Notes: generated by a model not told the origin, from the letters alone. Counted from the stretch's first letter, positions 49,576 through 61,840 are shown. The stretch is DNA of 64,000 bases from Luidia sarsii (GCA_949987565.1 OX465102.1:10298212-10362211), one strand, 5' to 3'. Program-made: numbers and translations.

Positions 49576-49919
49576 AGGCCTTATACAACATGGGTAAAGG
49601 TCAAAAGATTGCCACAGTTTGCCTGTTAAACCATTAAACATTCCAAAAAAGATATCCTGCGAAAAAATGAGCTCAAATGGAAATCTGAAAAAAAAATAGA
49701 AAAAGGCCAACAAAAACCGTCACGATTTTTGCAACGTTCTGTAGTGTAAGAAATAATTTTTACTCGCGAGTAGGTCTAATTGTCAATATTAATTTTGTCG
49801 ATATAGTCAAGATTTTCTCGAGAAGTACAGCATCGTGGACCGTAAGATTTCAACATGAGGATTCTATCATGACCATCTACCAACTGTGTATAATAACGAC
49901 CCAATGTGGTATTGGGCCT
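49576..49919. mobile_element. piggyBac-like MITE, 344 bp
   Basis: TTAA at 49572-49575 precedes AGGCCTTATACAACATGGG. The right end ATTGGGCCT runs into TTTTTAA, sharing the TTAA at 49922-49925 with the next element. The internal part is related in inverse to 48336-48500 (CATGAGGATTCTATCATGAC). Confidence 0.65.
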
Positions 49920-49925
49920 TTTTAA

Positions 49926-50298
49926 AGCCCCTACACAACATTGGTCGAGGTCAAAGAATAGCATCCATATGTTGCCTGAGCCAACATATGCATGAATTAG
50001 CACACCTGTGAAAATTTCATTTCAATCCGCCGACTGAGTCTCGAAAAAAATCGTGAAAACCGCTTCATTTCTTTCGCGAAAATGCAGCATTCAACGCCAT
50101 ACTGTTCCGAAAAAATAATAGTTTAGATCTCGGTGAGACGTAAACTATTTCTGTTACTCATTTCTCCCAAAATACACCATTTTAGGCAGAAATATTTCAG
50201 TGAGAGGTTTCTACTATAACCATCTTCAAACTGTATAAGTTTCATGTAAATCTGTGAACATTTCTGCTTTTCGATCTGACCGATGTTGTGTAGGGGCT
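49926..50298. mobile_element. piggyBac-like MITE, 373 bp, best-preserved ends
   Basis: TTAA flanks both sides (49922-49925 and 50299-50302). Ends AGCCCCTACACAACATTGGT and CCGATGTTGTGTAGGGGCT are inverted over about 24 bp. No transposase. Confidence 0.85.
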
Positions 50299-50383
50299 TT
50301 AAGGGAGCAGGCTGCGGCTATAGATCTTTGCCGGCGGGCGGATGTATAGGGCCCGGGTGGATTATTGACAGAACCCGGCATAG

Positions 50384-50580
50384 ATCATCCAGGGCAGGGA
50401 GGTCCGCCGACATTCTTCGTGCCAGCGTGCCGCGGCTGGCCTCGCTCCCGTAGATCAGAGTATAGTTGGAGGGCATCGCCTGCTCAGTGCCACCAAGAAA
50501 AACAAGAACCAAATCCTGCGCCGTGTTTGTGCGGCGGCCATCGCCAACGCGAAGGGTGCTGCTGATTCAATTAAAGATTA
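50384..50580 (+). other. Coding-like open stretch ending in stop, candidate last exon
   Basis: One frame is open for 65 codons without ATG and ends KKNKNQILRRVCAAAIANAK then GAADSIKD and TAG at 50578-50580. It is GC-rich at third positions like the real exons, and possible acceptors (TTCGTGCCAG) lie inside. Family not recognised; no partner exon found. The competing frame is also open, so this is weak. Confidence 0.25.
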
Positions 50581-50984
50581 GGCACCGAGGGCCGACTCAA
50601 TACTTTTCATGTCATCAAATTATATCGGTATAGGTTTTATTTCGCAGATGTACGGAGACCCTAAAGGGACATTCGGCGAAAACAAGGTCTAAAGAAAATA
50701 GAAATTCTGTTCGTTGTTTCGTGCGCACGAAATGATTTCAAGGGGTCGTTTTGTGCACAGGATATAAAATAATCATCTTTGTGCTCACGAAATAAAGAGC
50801 TGAATATTTATTTTGTAAATTTTCATCGAATGTCCCTTTCGGGGCTCCGTACAGATACATTATCATTCAATAGAATGAAGCATGCAATGAAAACATAGGA
50901 TCATTATTTGCAATGGAGAGGACGTTAGAGGCTGGGGGTGTGGTTCGTGAGAAGAATACTTCGAATATTATGGACTGAAAAACT

Positions 50985-52343
50985 GAACCACCGAACCACC
51001 GAACCACCGAACCACCGAACCACCGAACCACCGAACCACCGAACCGCCGAACCACCGAACCACCGAACCACCGAACCACCGAACCTCAGAACCACCGAAC
51101 CACCGAACCAACGAACCACCGAACCAACGAACCAACGAACCAACGAACCACCGAACCACCGAACCAACGATCCACCGAACCTCCGAACCAACGAACCAAC
51201 GAACCACCGAACCACCGAACCAACGAACCAACGAACCAACGAACCAACGAACCACCGAACCACCGAACCACCGAACCACCGAACCACCGAACCACCGAAC
51301 CACCGAACCAACGAACCAACGAACCACCGAACCTCAGAACCACCGAACCACCGAACCAACGAACCAACGAACCACCGAACCACCGAACCACCGAACCACC
51401 GAACCACCAAACCTCAGAACCACCGAACCACCGAACCACCGAACAACCGAACCACCGAACCACCGAACCACCGAACCACCGAACCACCGAACCACCGAAC
51501 CACCGAACCACCGAACCACCGAACCACCAAACCACCGAACCACCGAACCACCGAACCACCTACCACCGAACCACCGAACCACCGAACCAACGAACCACCG
51601 AACCTCCGAACCACCGAACCACCGAACCACCGAACCAACGAACCACCGAACAACCGAACAACCGAACCACCGAACCACCGAACCACTAAACCACCGAACC
51701 ACCGAACCACCGAACCACCGAACCACCGAACCAACGAACCACCGAACCACCGAACCTCAGAACCACCGAACCACCGAACCACCGAACCAACGAACCACCG
51801 AACCACCGAACCAACGAACCACCGAACCACCGAACCACCGAACCACCGAACCACCGAACCACCGAACCACCGAACCACCGAACCAACGAACCACCGAACC
51901 ACCGAACCACCGAACCACCGAACCACCGAACCAACGAACCAACGAACCACCGAACCTCAGAACCACCGAACCACCGAACCACCGAACCACCGAACCACCG
52001 AACCAACGAACCACCGAACCTCAGAACCACCGAAACACCGAACCACCGAACCACCGAACCAACGAACCACCGAACCACCGAACCACCGAACCACCGAACC
52101 ACCGAACCACCGAACCAACGAACCACCGAACCACCGAACTACCGAACCAACGAACCACCGAACCATCGAACCACCGAACCACCGAACCACCGAACCAACG
52201 AACCACCGAACCAACGAACCACCGAACCTCAGAACCACCGAACCACCGAAACACCGAACCCGCACCGAACCACCGAACAACCGAACCACCGAACCACCGA
52301 ACCACCGAACCTCAGAACCACCGAACCACCGAAACACCGAACC
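50985..52343 (+). repeat. 8-bp satellite (GAACCACC), about 170 copies
   Basis: The basic word is GAACCACC, with frequent variants GAACCAAC and GAACCTCA placed at irregular but recurring intervals, hinting at a higher-order pattern. All three frames on both strands are open, giving a 610-residue frame with an 8-residue period (NHRTTEPP) on the plus strand and VVRWFGGS on the minus strand. Neither looks like a real gene. Confidence 0.97.
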
Positions 52344-52969
52344 CCAAACAAATCCTCAGACCGACCGTCAGACCGTCCCAAGGTTCACCGACAGCACCAC
52401 CGACCCCCGTCGACCCAACCGACAGCTCCACCGTCCTCCCAACACCGACCGGCCGAGTTCCCGCTCCCTTCCCCGGCCCCCATCGATACTCGTCCCGGGC
52501 ATCGATACCCCCGTCACGTCTCGGCCGTCTCCCCCTTGGCGCCTCCTCAAGAGGATGATTTCCCGTCAAGGCAGATTTCTATCGGGTATTTCTCTCTTTC
52601 TCTCTGCGTCATTTCTCAATGCCGCCGGTCTTGTCGTGGCGTCCTTTGATCGCAGCTCGGGGGCCAGGATGGGGAGAGGGTTGACGAGCGAGCTAGGGGA
52701 AATAATTGATTTCCTCTGCTTCCTTTTTTACGGGGGAGCTCCTCTCGAATGTAATGAGGGGAAGATTTAATAGCGCCAGCCAAATTCATTAATACATCTC
52801 ACGCCGACAGACTAGAAACGCTTGATTTATGAATGAGCCGAGTCGGGTGGTCCGTGACGAGCTTCAGCAAACGGGAACTCTTTATGTGTTTTTGTTATCC
52901 TTCCCATTTTGTTGGTGCACATTATTTTGGCAAGGTTTACGGTTCCATTTGGCACCATAACATCGGTCT

Positions 52970-53214
52970 ACCATTCAATCTATCAATCAATCGATTAATC
53001 ATTCAATCAATCAATCGATCGATCAATCGATCGATCGGTCGGTGGGTCGGTGGGTCGGTGGGTCGGTGGGTCGATCGGTCGATCGGTCGATCGGTCGATC
53101 GGTCGATCGGTCGGTGGGTCGGTGGGTCGGTCGGTGGGTCGGTCGGTCGGTCGGTCGGTCGGTGGGTCGATCGGTCGGTCGGGGGGTCGGTGGGTCGGTC
53201 GGTCGGTCGGTCAG

Positions 53215-53275
<61 letters not shown>

Positions 53276-53324
53276 CATTCATTCAGTCAGTCAGTCAGTC
53301 AGTCAGTCAGTCAGTCAGTCAGTC

Positions 53325-53356
<32 letters not shown>

Positions 53357-53386
53357 AGTCAGTCAGTCAGTCAATCAATCGTAGCT
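52970..53386 (+). repeat. Compound tetranucleotide microsatellite
   Basis: There are four blocks in order: ATCA/ATCG (52970-53030), TCGG/GTGG (53030-53213), ATCA (53214-53280) and GTCA (53284-53372). Each block drifts from the last by one base of the four-base word. The arginine/serine-rich ORFs here are artefacts. Confidence 0.95.
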
Positions 53387-55260
53387 TTATTTTCCTAATG
53401 AAACTATAATACACTCTAAGGGGTTATGTAAATGAAGAAGTTGGGATCACTAAAAAGCAAAACATGTCGAGTATAGTGACCCCCATTTCAGTAATACACA
53501 CTGTACATGCAATTAATTAATTAATTAATTGTGGAGAAAGGGAAATAAACAGACAAAAAACACCAAGTAAAGTGTTGTAAAGTGTTTGACTCATTTATTT
53601 GACTTTATAAAAAGTGATCGATTTTAACCATGACAATCCAACCGTTGATCTTTTACTGATCGTTTCTACCACCAGTTGATTATTTTGACGAAACTTGGTG
53701 AAAAATGTTCAGTGTAGGCTACCGGTATATTGACCCACATTCGTTATTCTTTTTTAATTAAAATCTAGGATAAAAAGTAAGTCAAGCTGCCTGGGGTAAG
53801 ACGTTAGAATCCAGGATAAGAAGTTGGACAAGTGGGTAAGACTGCTTCGCAAGAATGCAGGAGTCTCAGGTTCGAATTCCACCCAAGGTGCCCGCGTTGT
53901 TGCTGTTCACCAAGCGACCATCCGACCTAGAGTCAGAACCGACCGACCGTACCGACCCATCTGCCCGCCCACCTGCGGACAGACCGACAGACTTCGCGTA
54001 GGGGAAGGGAAAGAAGCCTCGTTGAATAATGGGAAAGATTAGTTACCTTTCTCCACAGTAATGAATAATTATGTAATTGAATTCCCCCATAAGATGTTGT
54101 ACACGGTTCTTCAAGTTGAGCCAATAGAGGGCGCTATACATGAGGTTTTAATTGCAATTTACTATTAGGGCTTCTTAGAAGAAAACAAACCAAAACATGC
54201 CGTCTCCTTCGGCCCTTTAGCAGTTGGTCCCAGGGGAGAAATAAACACGTCCACGAAAGTGCCTGATTGCAACAGAAGCCAGATAAACGCCGTGCAGAGA
54301 CGGCTAGAGGCGTCTCGCCAAGTAATTGGTTTCTGAAGGGTTAGTCTTCGCGAGTCCTGGGACATGATCGGTTCCCGGGCAGCACTACGCGACGCCCAAC
54401 TCGTAGAGGATTTCTAATCGAGGACTTGGAGGAGGCAATTTTCCTCACGGGGGAAGCACAGCGTGTGATTCGATGCAAACCAAACTTTATACTGCTATAC
54501 ACACAATTGCCTAATACAATTATGTCAGTCTTTTGAGTGATTCTGGATTCGTTACAAGGCACTTCTTCTCGTCCCATTAGTCAACTGATTTGTATTTGTC
54601 CGGTAAATCGTTCGATGTTTGTACACATGTATTATAATCATTCAGTTCTGTCTTTCATGTTAGAATACTGCCTCGTGGTACTTTGTTGACGGCTTTTGCA
54701 AAAGATCTAGCCTTTTGAAAAATCCTGCATGATTGCGTCTATTCACTCTTCGTTCTCTTCTTCGTTACAATAATGTTCCATTATTGCTCATTTGAATCAA
54801 TTATCCCAATGAACCCCGAAACTGTGTCGCTCCACGTGGCCATCCTCATGGAAATGGTTGAATTGAATCGGACCGTGCACATTGCCCCACTGTATGTACA
54901 TGTATAGAATCGTGAATAATTAAGGCACTATTACAATATTTTGAAGGTTTGCATGGTGGGAGTACCAAATGAAAGTGGAGTGTGGCTCTGACAAGAGCCA
55001 GTAAACCGTGGCACTAGGGCTCCCTCTTTCGAACAAGATTGTCACAACCGGAATGGATTTAATGGAGGACAAACAACCCTTAGTTTCGAGTCTGAGAGAG
55101 ACGAGTCACAACCTACTGACACCAAAATAAAAAAGGGAAACGTTCAATCAATAAATCTACCATTGGCACTTGCATTAAATACTGTTTTTTATTCAAACAA
55201 ACAAACCCCAACACCCCAACAAAATAACAAACAGACAAACAACCTCACAAACACCCCAAC
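53387..55260. other. Intergenic, minor repeats only
   Basis: 53830-53885 has a tRNA-like stretch (AGTGGGTAAGACTGCTTCGC ... CAGGTTCGAATTCCACCC), probably a SINE scrap. 54938-55020 is a half copy of the GGTTTGCATGGTGGGAGTAC fold-back family. No gene seen. Confidence 0.45.
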
Positions 55261-55263
55261 GAA

Positions 55264-55284
55264 CAGGCAGACAGACAGACAGGC

Positions 55285-55328
<44 letters not shown>
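55264..55328 (+). repeat. (CAGA)n microsatellite
   Basis: About 16 copies of CAGA/AGAC with one or two changes. Confidence 0.9.
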
Positions 55329-57220
55329 CTTAGACACCTGTGGGATGTCCTTAAACTTGTTACAGTCATCTTGCCTAAATAAAGTTGTTACAAAGATAAT
55401 TACAGACCCGCAGGATATCTTAACCTCATTCTTAAGCTTACCCTGTTCGTCATTGGATAAAACTGAAAAAATAGAAGGAAATAGGAAAGACTTATCAATA
55501 TATTTTGGATTGTGTATATCATTATACATAAATGGATTTATACATTACAGTCTGCATAAAAAAGAATGACAGCAAGTTTGGCTTTATACGTTGAGAAAGT
55601 AGTAGAGAAATACAAAAAATACAGGTGGCAGTTCGCTGGCATGAGAAAAATTTTAACAGTCGAGTGACGGGAAGAACTTGGAAACCCAGATTTTTGACTC
55701 GACTCAACGGTACACAAGAACGCTTACAGACCTGTTCTCTCTATAATAATTACAACCCAAGGTGTCTTGGCTGGATCACGGCTTCTGGCTTCTGCGGTGG
55801 AGGAATCCTCAACCAGTAATGATCTGGCTCGTAGAGCAAAACTAGAGTTGAGGAGGGGTTCTTAAAGGGAGAAATCTCAGGAGAATTATGGATCTCGGCG
55901 CCGGATCGTGTTGATCGTGAACTTGAGGCGTTAATAAAATTCAATACTTCGTAGTAGACTGTGCTTAAGGTCACCAAAGGAGGGCGCTATATACAAACTT
56001 ACTCAAAATAAAGGCTAAAGCTAACGCGACAATTAACCTAGTAGGTCGTCGATTAGAGTAAAGTCTTCCGTGGGTTTTTAGTTTTGCCGAATGGTTATTG
56101 ACCGCGATGCCTTACCTTTCATAACCACACGGTGGCGCCCTTCAGGAAACCGTTATTTCCCGCGCCGCTCTGAAGAACCGCAGCTACACACCGTGCAAAT
56201 TATTTTGTGTGTACGTCCGGCGAAGATCACTGGCTCACACAATAGGGGATTATGGGGGGGGGGGTGCTCACTGACGAAAGGGCCGCGTTGATAATAATTG
56301 GGCTTTATAAACGGGGAGAGATTCGAAGCAACATTTTGAAACCTCTGCGTTTTGGAGACAATTTGTCCGTTGCATTGCTTGCGCTGCATTAGGGCCGGCA
56401 AAACGAATTCTAAACGATTCGGCGGTCATAAACAAAATCTGTTAGTTTTCTCTCCCCCACGCCCCTCCCCGAAAAGATTTGGGGGAAAAATACAATCCCC
56501 AAGGACCGTCAGGACTTTCATCGGAGCGGGATGGACACAGGCAATCAGATCAAGAGTCTTAATCTGTTTAGATTTCAAAGATGGGAGAGGGAGGCGGGGG
56601 GGGGGGGAGAGGGGCTAATTGGTTTCATCGATTCCTATAAAGTAGCGTAATTGCATTTTATTTGGTGGTTGTTGTTGCAGGATATTATCAGTCCGAGCGG
56701 GAAGCAAGTATCGTGGACTGGGTTATAATTGGCTGGGGACCCGCAGGGCGGCCCAGACGGCGTTATTATTATCAGATTGTATGTAGTCGTAAATCTTCAC
56801 AGATTAGTAAGGTCTGCCTTTGGTGTTTGTTGTCCTCCCTTTTTTTCATCGAGAAGACCTTCTCCCCGTCTTTTATAACTCTCCAGAAATTGTATCAACA
56901 TTGGCGATCTATTAACCAAGGGAGAGCTTTTGTATCCGATCGTTGCGAGAGGGGAGTTAGTAGCGTTGTCCGCACCCAAAAGTGTTAAAATGCTGTAGAC
57001 GCGATACATATCTTTCCGTTTCTGTAAGTGGTAGGCCTATATACTAGACTCCACGAGCCTGGATTAATGGGTTGCAGGGTTAGGGGAGACGCATAACGCA
57101 ACACACACGGGTTGTTACGCTCGACTCGGAACTCTGGCGGGAAAAAAAGAAAGGAACGAGGTTATGGACCCCTCGGTAATTGATCCGGCGTGTATGCGAT
57201 GGCGCTTGAATCGACGCTCG

Positions 57221-57228
57221 TATAAAAG
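57221..57228 (+). promoter_or_regulatory. Candidate TATA box of an unidentified gene
   Basis: TATAAAAG lies at the left edge of a 1.5 kb CpG-rich stretch and is followed by GC-rich leader-like sequence with no long coding frame. If real, transcription would start near 57250. Confidence 0.4.
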
Positions 57229-57249
57229 AAGCACTCCCTTTCTAACCCC

Positions 57250-58720
57250 CCGCACTGGTTTTTTTTTTAACGACGGGTAATCGACTGGAGTAGAAATGTC
57301 TGTTGGAGTTCCTGCAAGTGCTGAATGTCCGTCCTTGAATTGAGTGCGCTTAATAGGCTAGGAAGACTGGTACGAGCTGACCGAGAGAGCGAAGATAGGA
57401 AGGGTTACTGCGAAGGAGCATTATAGTTTGCGTTGGAACTCCTGACTGACTGTAGGGGTACACACTGTGGGTTTTTTTTCAGAAGGGGTGGTACAGACTG
57501 ACAAAGAGGCACTTGAAGCACGCACACGCGCTCTTCAGGGAGAGTGAGAGAGGGAGGGAGAGGTGGTTTAGGTCAGTGAGGTGATTCGGATCTGTGTTCA
57601 GTGTTTAGTTTACAAGCGCTCTGCTGGCACCAGTTCCCGCTTGCCCTCGGCGCTGTACTGCGTGCAAGGGACTCGCGAGCGGTTCACTGCGGAATACCTC
57701 ACGTTTCGTAGTACCAGTAGTGAAGCAGCGGGCACATGCACGAGACAGCCGCAGCATCACTGGCGGTTAGGAGACCGTGGCAGTGCACGCGTGTTTTATA
57801 GTGTACGCGTCTTAATGATTCCGATTCGGCCGGGGGACCGATTCGGGGCTAGACCTCGGCACGAACTCGCGGGGGATTCTGACAGCAGCACGCGGTTGGG
57901 ATGTCTGTCTGCATGTAGGTGCGTCTGATCTTAGTCGCGGGTCTGCAGTTTCGTCGACGGAAACTCGAGCGAGTGGAGTGGGGGCACCGCGCTGAGTGCT
58001 TGCTGACGGCTCCAACCGACCGACTCCCGCCGTCCGGCATCACCGCAAACTCGGCCCGAGTAGCTGGGGACAGGTGCTGCGGCGGGGTTACGATCGGTGG
58101 AGGGGAGCGGCTATATTATATAGCCAGTTGTTGCCCTGAAAACAATCGCATCCCCGGCCCTGTCTTCGTCAACACACTGGAAAGTTATATATAGCCTCCA
58201 TCACTTGGGAGAGCGAGGCGTCACCTGTCTTCAAAGTCCATGCACCGCTACGCTAGCTGCTGAATCTATTCTATTTCACGGAACATACGAGTTATACTTG
58301 TGATCCTGTGTCGGTCTCAAGTGTCGTGCGCTCTTTGCGTGTTTTCGTTTTTTTTGGGACGCCAACTTGGAAAATGATCGTCGTATAGTTTGCCCATAGA
58401 GTCGTCCCGAGGATGTGGGTGGGCCGTACCTATAGATGGAAATAAGTCTTCTCTTGGAATAGAGTCTTTTGTGGAGGAGACAAGCCCGACCGATTTCCAA
58501 GGTGTGTTGGAGTTTCGAATGCAAAGTTCAGTGCGGTGTTGTGTAAATGTACTCTGGGTTTTTTTCCGGGTGGAAATATGCGAGGCCGCTTTTCGCGAGC
58601 GCGGGTATAATTTACATACACAGTAGTTGGACTTGAGAAACTTGAAGGTGACTGTACTTCATCGGGTCACCTGTAGCCGACTTTCCAGTTCTTGAGTCGT
58701 GGAGAATTTTGGAGGCGCTC
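57250..58720 (+). other. CpG-rich block, probable promoter and 5' leader
   Basis: Base composition changes sharply from the AT-rich flanks. CpG is frequent and no frame shows a known protein. Splice-donor-like sites exist (for example CCAAGGTGTG at about 58498) but no exon could be joined. The most likely reading is the start of a gene that runs to the right, perhaps beyond the window. Confidence 0.35.
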
Positions 58721-58904
58721 GAGCGAGGGTTGCCCTTCCCGATGTGTTCGGGGGATTGTCCGATCGCCGTGGCGTTTTGTGGACTGAGATGGGCATTCAG
58801 TGATGGTCTGCCCTATTTAACGTGTGGATGCTATTAAGCGCTGTCTGCTCAATGCTTTGCCAGATAATTGCCTCCTCAGAAAGGAGAGATGGAGCCGAAG
58901 GGAG

Positions 58905-58973
58905 AGAATGAGAGAGAGGCGGAGATGGGAGAGAGGGGGGGGGAGGGGGAGAGAGGGGAGAGGGGGAGAAAGG

Positions 58974-59058
<85 letters not shown>

Positions 59059-59450
59059 GGGAGAGAGGGGGAGAGAGGGGAGAGGGGGAGAAAGGGAGAG
59101 AGAGAGGGGGAGAGGGGGAGAGGGGGAGAAAGGGAGAGAGAGAGGGGGAGAGAGGGGGAGAGGGGGAGAAAGAGAGAGAGAGGGGGAGAGAGGGAGAGAG
59201 AGAGAGCGGGAGAGAAAGTGTGAGAGAAAGAGAGAGGGAGAGAGACAGAGAGGAGAGAGGTGGAGAGAGAGCGAGAGAGAGTGGGAGAAAGAGAGAGGGA
59301 GAGAGACAGTGAGGAGAGAGAGGTGGAGAGCGAGAGAGAGAGAGCAAGAGAGAGTGGGAGAAAGAGAGAGGAGAGAGATAGAGGAAGAGAGGCGAGAGGG
59401 AGGGAGGGAGAGAGGCGAGAGAGAGAGAGAGGAGGAGAGATGGAGAGCAA
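58905..59450 (+). repeat. Purine tract, (GA)n and GGGGAGAG-type words
   Basis: 58980-59050 is pure GA repeat. The flanks are a minisatellite of GAGAGAGGGGGAGAGGGGGA-like words. It is almost free of pyrimidines on the plus strand, so ORFs on both strands are artefacts. Confidence 0.95.
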
Positions 59451-59625
59451 CTACACATCAATCAGCACGAGCGGGACTCGAACCCGCGACTCTGCCAAAC
59501 AGCTCGACCACCGAGCTGTCGGAAGTCATTGGGGGTATTTGAATGTTGTATAGCGGCGGGTATCGTGGTGTCATGGTCAATCGTCGATATAATCTGAATC
59601 ACATTCTCACCTTAAGAGCGTCTTT
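59450..59625 (-). mobile_element. tRNA-Ser-derived SINE copy
   Basis: The plus strand has GAGCGGGACTCGAACCCGCG (intact box B on the minus strand), ACCACCGAGCTGTCGGAAGT and TTGTATAGCGGCGGGTATCG, in the order seen at 8990-9110. Confidence 0.8.
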
Positions 59626-59629
59626 CCTT

Positions 59630-61045
59630 GACCCACTGTTTCACCGACGCCATCCCCCCCAAAAAACAAAACAAAAACAACACCACAATACGAGTACCGG
59701 GAGCGGCAGCAAAATCTGTCAGGTCATTGAACGGCCAATGCCTGTATCCTCTCCTCACCGACGCCAAGTCATTTATCGTCTATTGCCGGTGTTCTTGGGA
59801 AGAGTGCAGAATCTCTGCAAGGATCTGTTCCTGTTTTGGAAAGCAGGTCTGGGGTTGTTGCTGTCTCTGCTGTTGCAGCCGGGCTGACTGAGGCCGCGCC
59901 GGGAAGCCCCCCCCCACCCCTCTCTCCCCTGGTTGCCCACGGGGGGAAGATCGCTGCGTTTCACGGCGTCCTCCTTCAGAAGGTGTCTCTCAAGGAAATG
60001 GAGGGTTTTTTGCATGGCTTGCAGTCCTCTAATACCCGTGTGTCCTCACCGTGACCCTAACCAAGATTATGTTTGTTTTCTTCTTCCCACCCCACACCTC
60101 ACCCCTCCCTCAAACCCAGGGAGGGTAACGGCACGGCCGGACAGAACTCGGGTTCTGAGAGAGAGAGAGATAGCTCCGGTCGTCGGAGATTCCAGCACAA
60201 AGATAAACATCCCACGGCCCCAAGGATATTCTTCGCCTGGTCTCCCCACACCCTTCGAGAGAGAAAAAGCCAGCCAGGGAAACGTACGGTAAGTGTTGTG
60301 TTTATCAATAATCCGTCGGCGTGATATTATTTCGATGGGGAGAGGGGGGGGGGGGGTTGCTGAGACCATAATCCCCCGCCGCGTGTTAACCCTCCAGAGA
60401 GACTGATTTTAAATTGCATTAGACTAAGCAGGGTGTGCTTGGTCGTGTGTGGTGTACACAGCGTGCCAGCTTGTGCACAGACAACGTCGGCTTTCGTATT
60501 CGTTTTTTTTGTATGTGGGGGGTGGGTTTACTGGCGGATGCATCTATTAAGAAGTTCGGCTCTTTCATTTTCATGGGTCCATTTGAATGGAGCCGAGCGG
60601 AAGGTTCTTGCGAGATGGAGTGTGGCTCCGATGACTCTAAAATTAGTGTGAGGAGCCGGCAACTCCTCGTTTCCGGAAGTGTGGTACCGTACTCAAGCAT
60701 GGGTCTTTGGGGAACTGACGGCGGTACTGTTGAACGACGGCCATCTTGGGGGCCTTCTGGTGTTATTTGTCAATTTTCTTCATTGTTGCTACATAGCGCC
60801 CATGCCCAGACCGCAGTATGTTCAGTTGTGCACCCAGGGCTTTCTTGGTAGATTGCTACCTGGGTAGATGGTCGGTGTACGGCTGGAGCTGTTCTGGTGT
60901 GTCTGGGGCTTGGGGGGGGGGGGAGTCTGCTCCTTCCAGGTTATCAATACACTGTACCATCAATGTTCACGTTCGTGTGTAAATTGGCAGTGTTGCCAAA
61001 CTCATTTTTGGCCACTGATGTCATGGGGTAATGACTGTCGAAGCA
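59630..61045. other. GC-moderate stretch, no gene resolved
   Basis: Several short frames exist (for example 59836-60054) but none resembles a known protein. AAACGTACGGTAAGTGTTGT at about 60281-60300 is a fair splice donor and could end an exon of the gene suspected at 57-58 kb. Confidence 0.25.
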
Positions 61046-61047
61046 TA

Positions 61048-61320
61048 GGTGAGACAAGACTTGAAGGCTTGCATGGTGGAACTAATAAGTGGAAGGTTTG
61101 CGGTGGCACCATGTAACAATTCTCTCAACGTTCCGGGTAGTGTGTACTCTACCCGTCGTCAGGAGAATCCGGCAGTCTCCTGACGATGGACATAGTCCAG
61201 AATATTAAACTACACACTACCCGAAACGTTGAGTTACCGGCTCTTTTTTAGAGCTACACACCTCCACGAAAGAGAGAATTGTTACACGGTGTCACCGCAG
61301 ACCTTCCACGAAGCAGTAGG
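61048..61320. mobile_element. Fold-back element, GGTTTGCGGTGACACC family
   Basis: The outer arms GACTTGAAGGCTTGCATGGT and GTGGAAGGTTTGCGGTGGCA are mirrored by GGTGTCACCGCAGACCTTCC. The inner ACGTTCCGGGTAGTGTGTAC is mirrored by TACACACTACCCGAAACGTT. Centre near CAGTCTCCTGACGA. Confidence 0.8.
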
Positions 61321-61840
61321 TGAATTGTTATGGTCCGTCTACGGATGACGGGTACCCCGTGCTATGTCCTAGCTGGGCGCCGATGCGAGGTCGGGGCACC
61401 ACGCCCATGCAAACGGGACGGGCGTGATAAGCTCATTATGAGTGGCTAAAGGCGGGTCGAGTGTCCCATTGCATTTCTTTGGATATGGATTCATAACCAC
61501 CAAACCAGCCACCAAGCTGCCGGAAATCGAGGTAGAGCTTCCTCCGTGCAGTCCAGGCACTACTACAGCCTCCTCATACAGCAAGGTCGGCATAGTGGGA
61601 GGAACAACAAACTGGAAAACATCACCTGGCAAAGCTGCCAATCCCGACCAACGAACAACTGGTACCCGGTCATCAATCTGAATGGAAGCTGTGCAAGTCC
61701 CTCAACAGACTCCGCACGGGTATGGGCCGCAGCAAAACCAACTTCAGTCAGTGGGGCACCCAATGGGGCTACGATGCAGCAGATGTATATCCTGTTGAAA
61801 GCGTGACCTCACAGCGGACCACGCGACACTTACTGATATA

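Noticed and set aside
50938..52770. 610-residue NHRTTEPP-repeat ORF and matching minus-strand ORFs
   Set aside because: An 8-bp satellite without stop words is open in all six frames. The ORF also runs into unrelated sequence on both sides with no signal of selection.
58797..59542. Leu/Ser-rich and Glu/Arg-rich ORFs of more than 200 residues
   Set aside because: They lie in the GA-rich purine tract, which is nearly stop-free on both strands.
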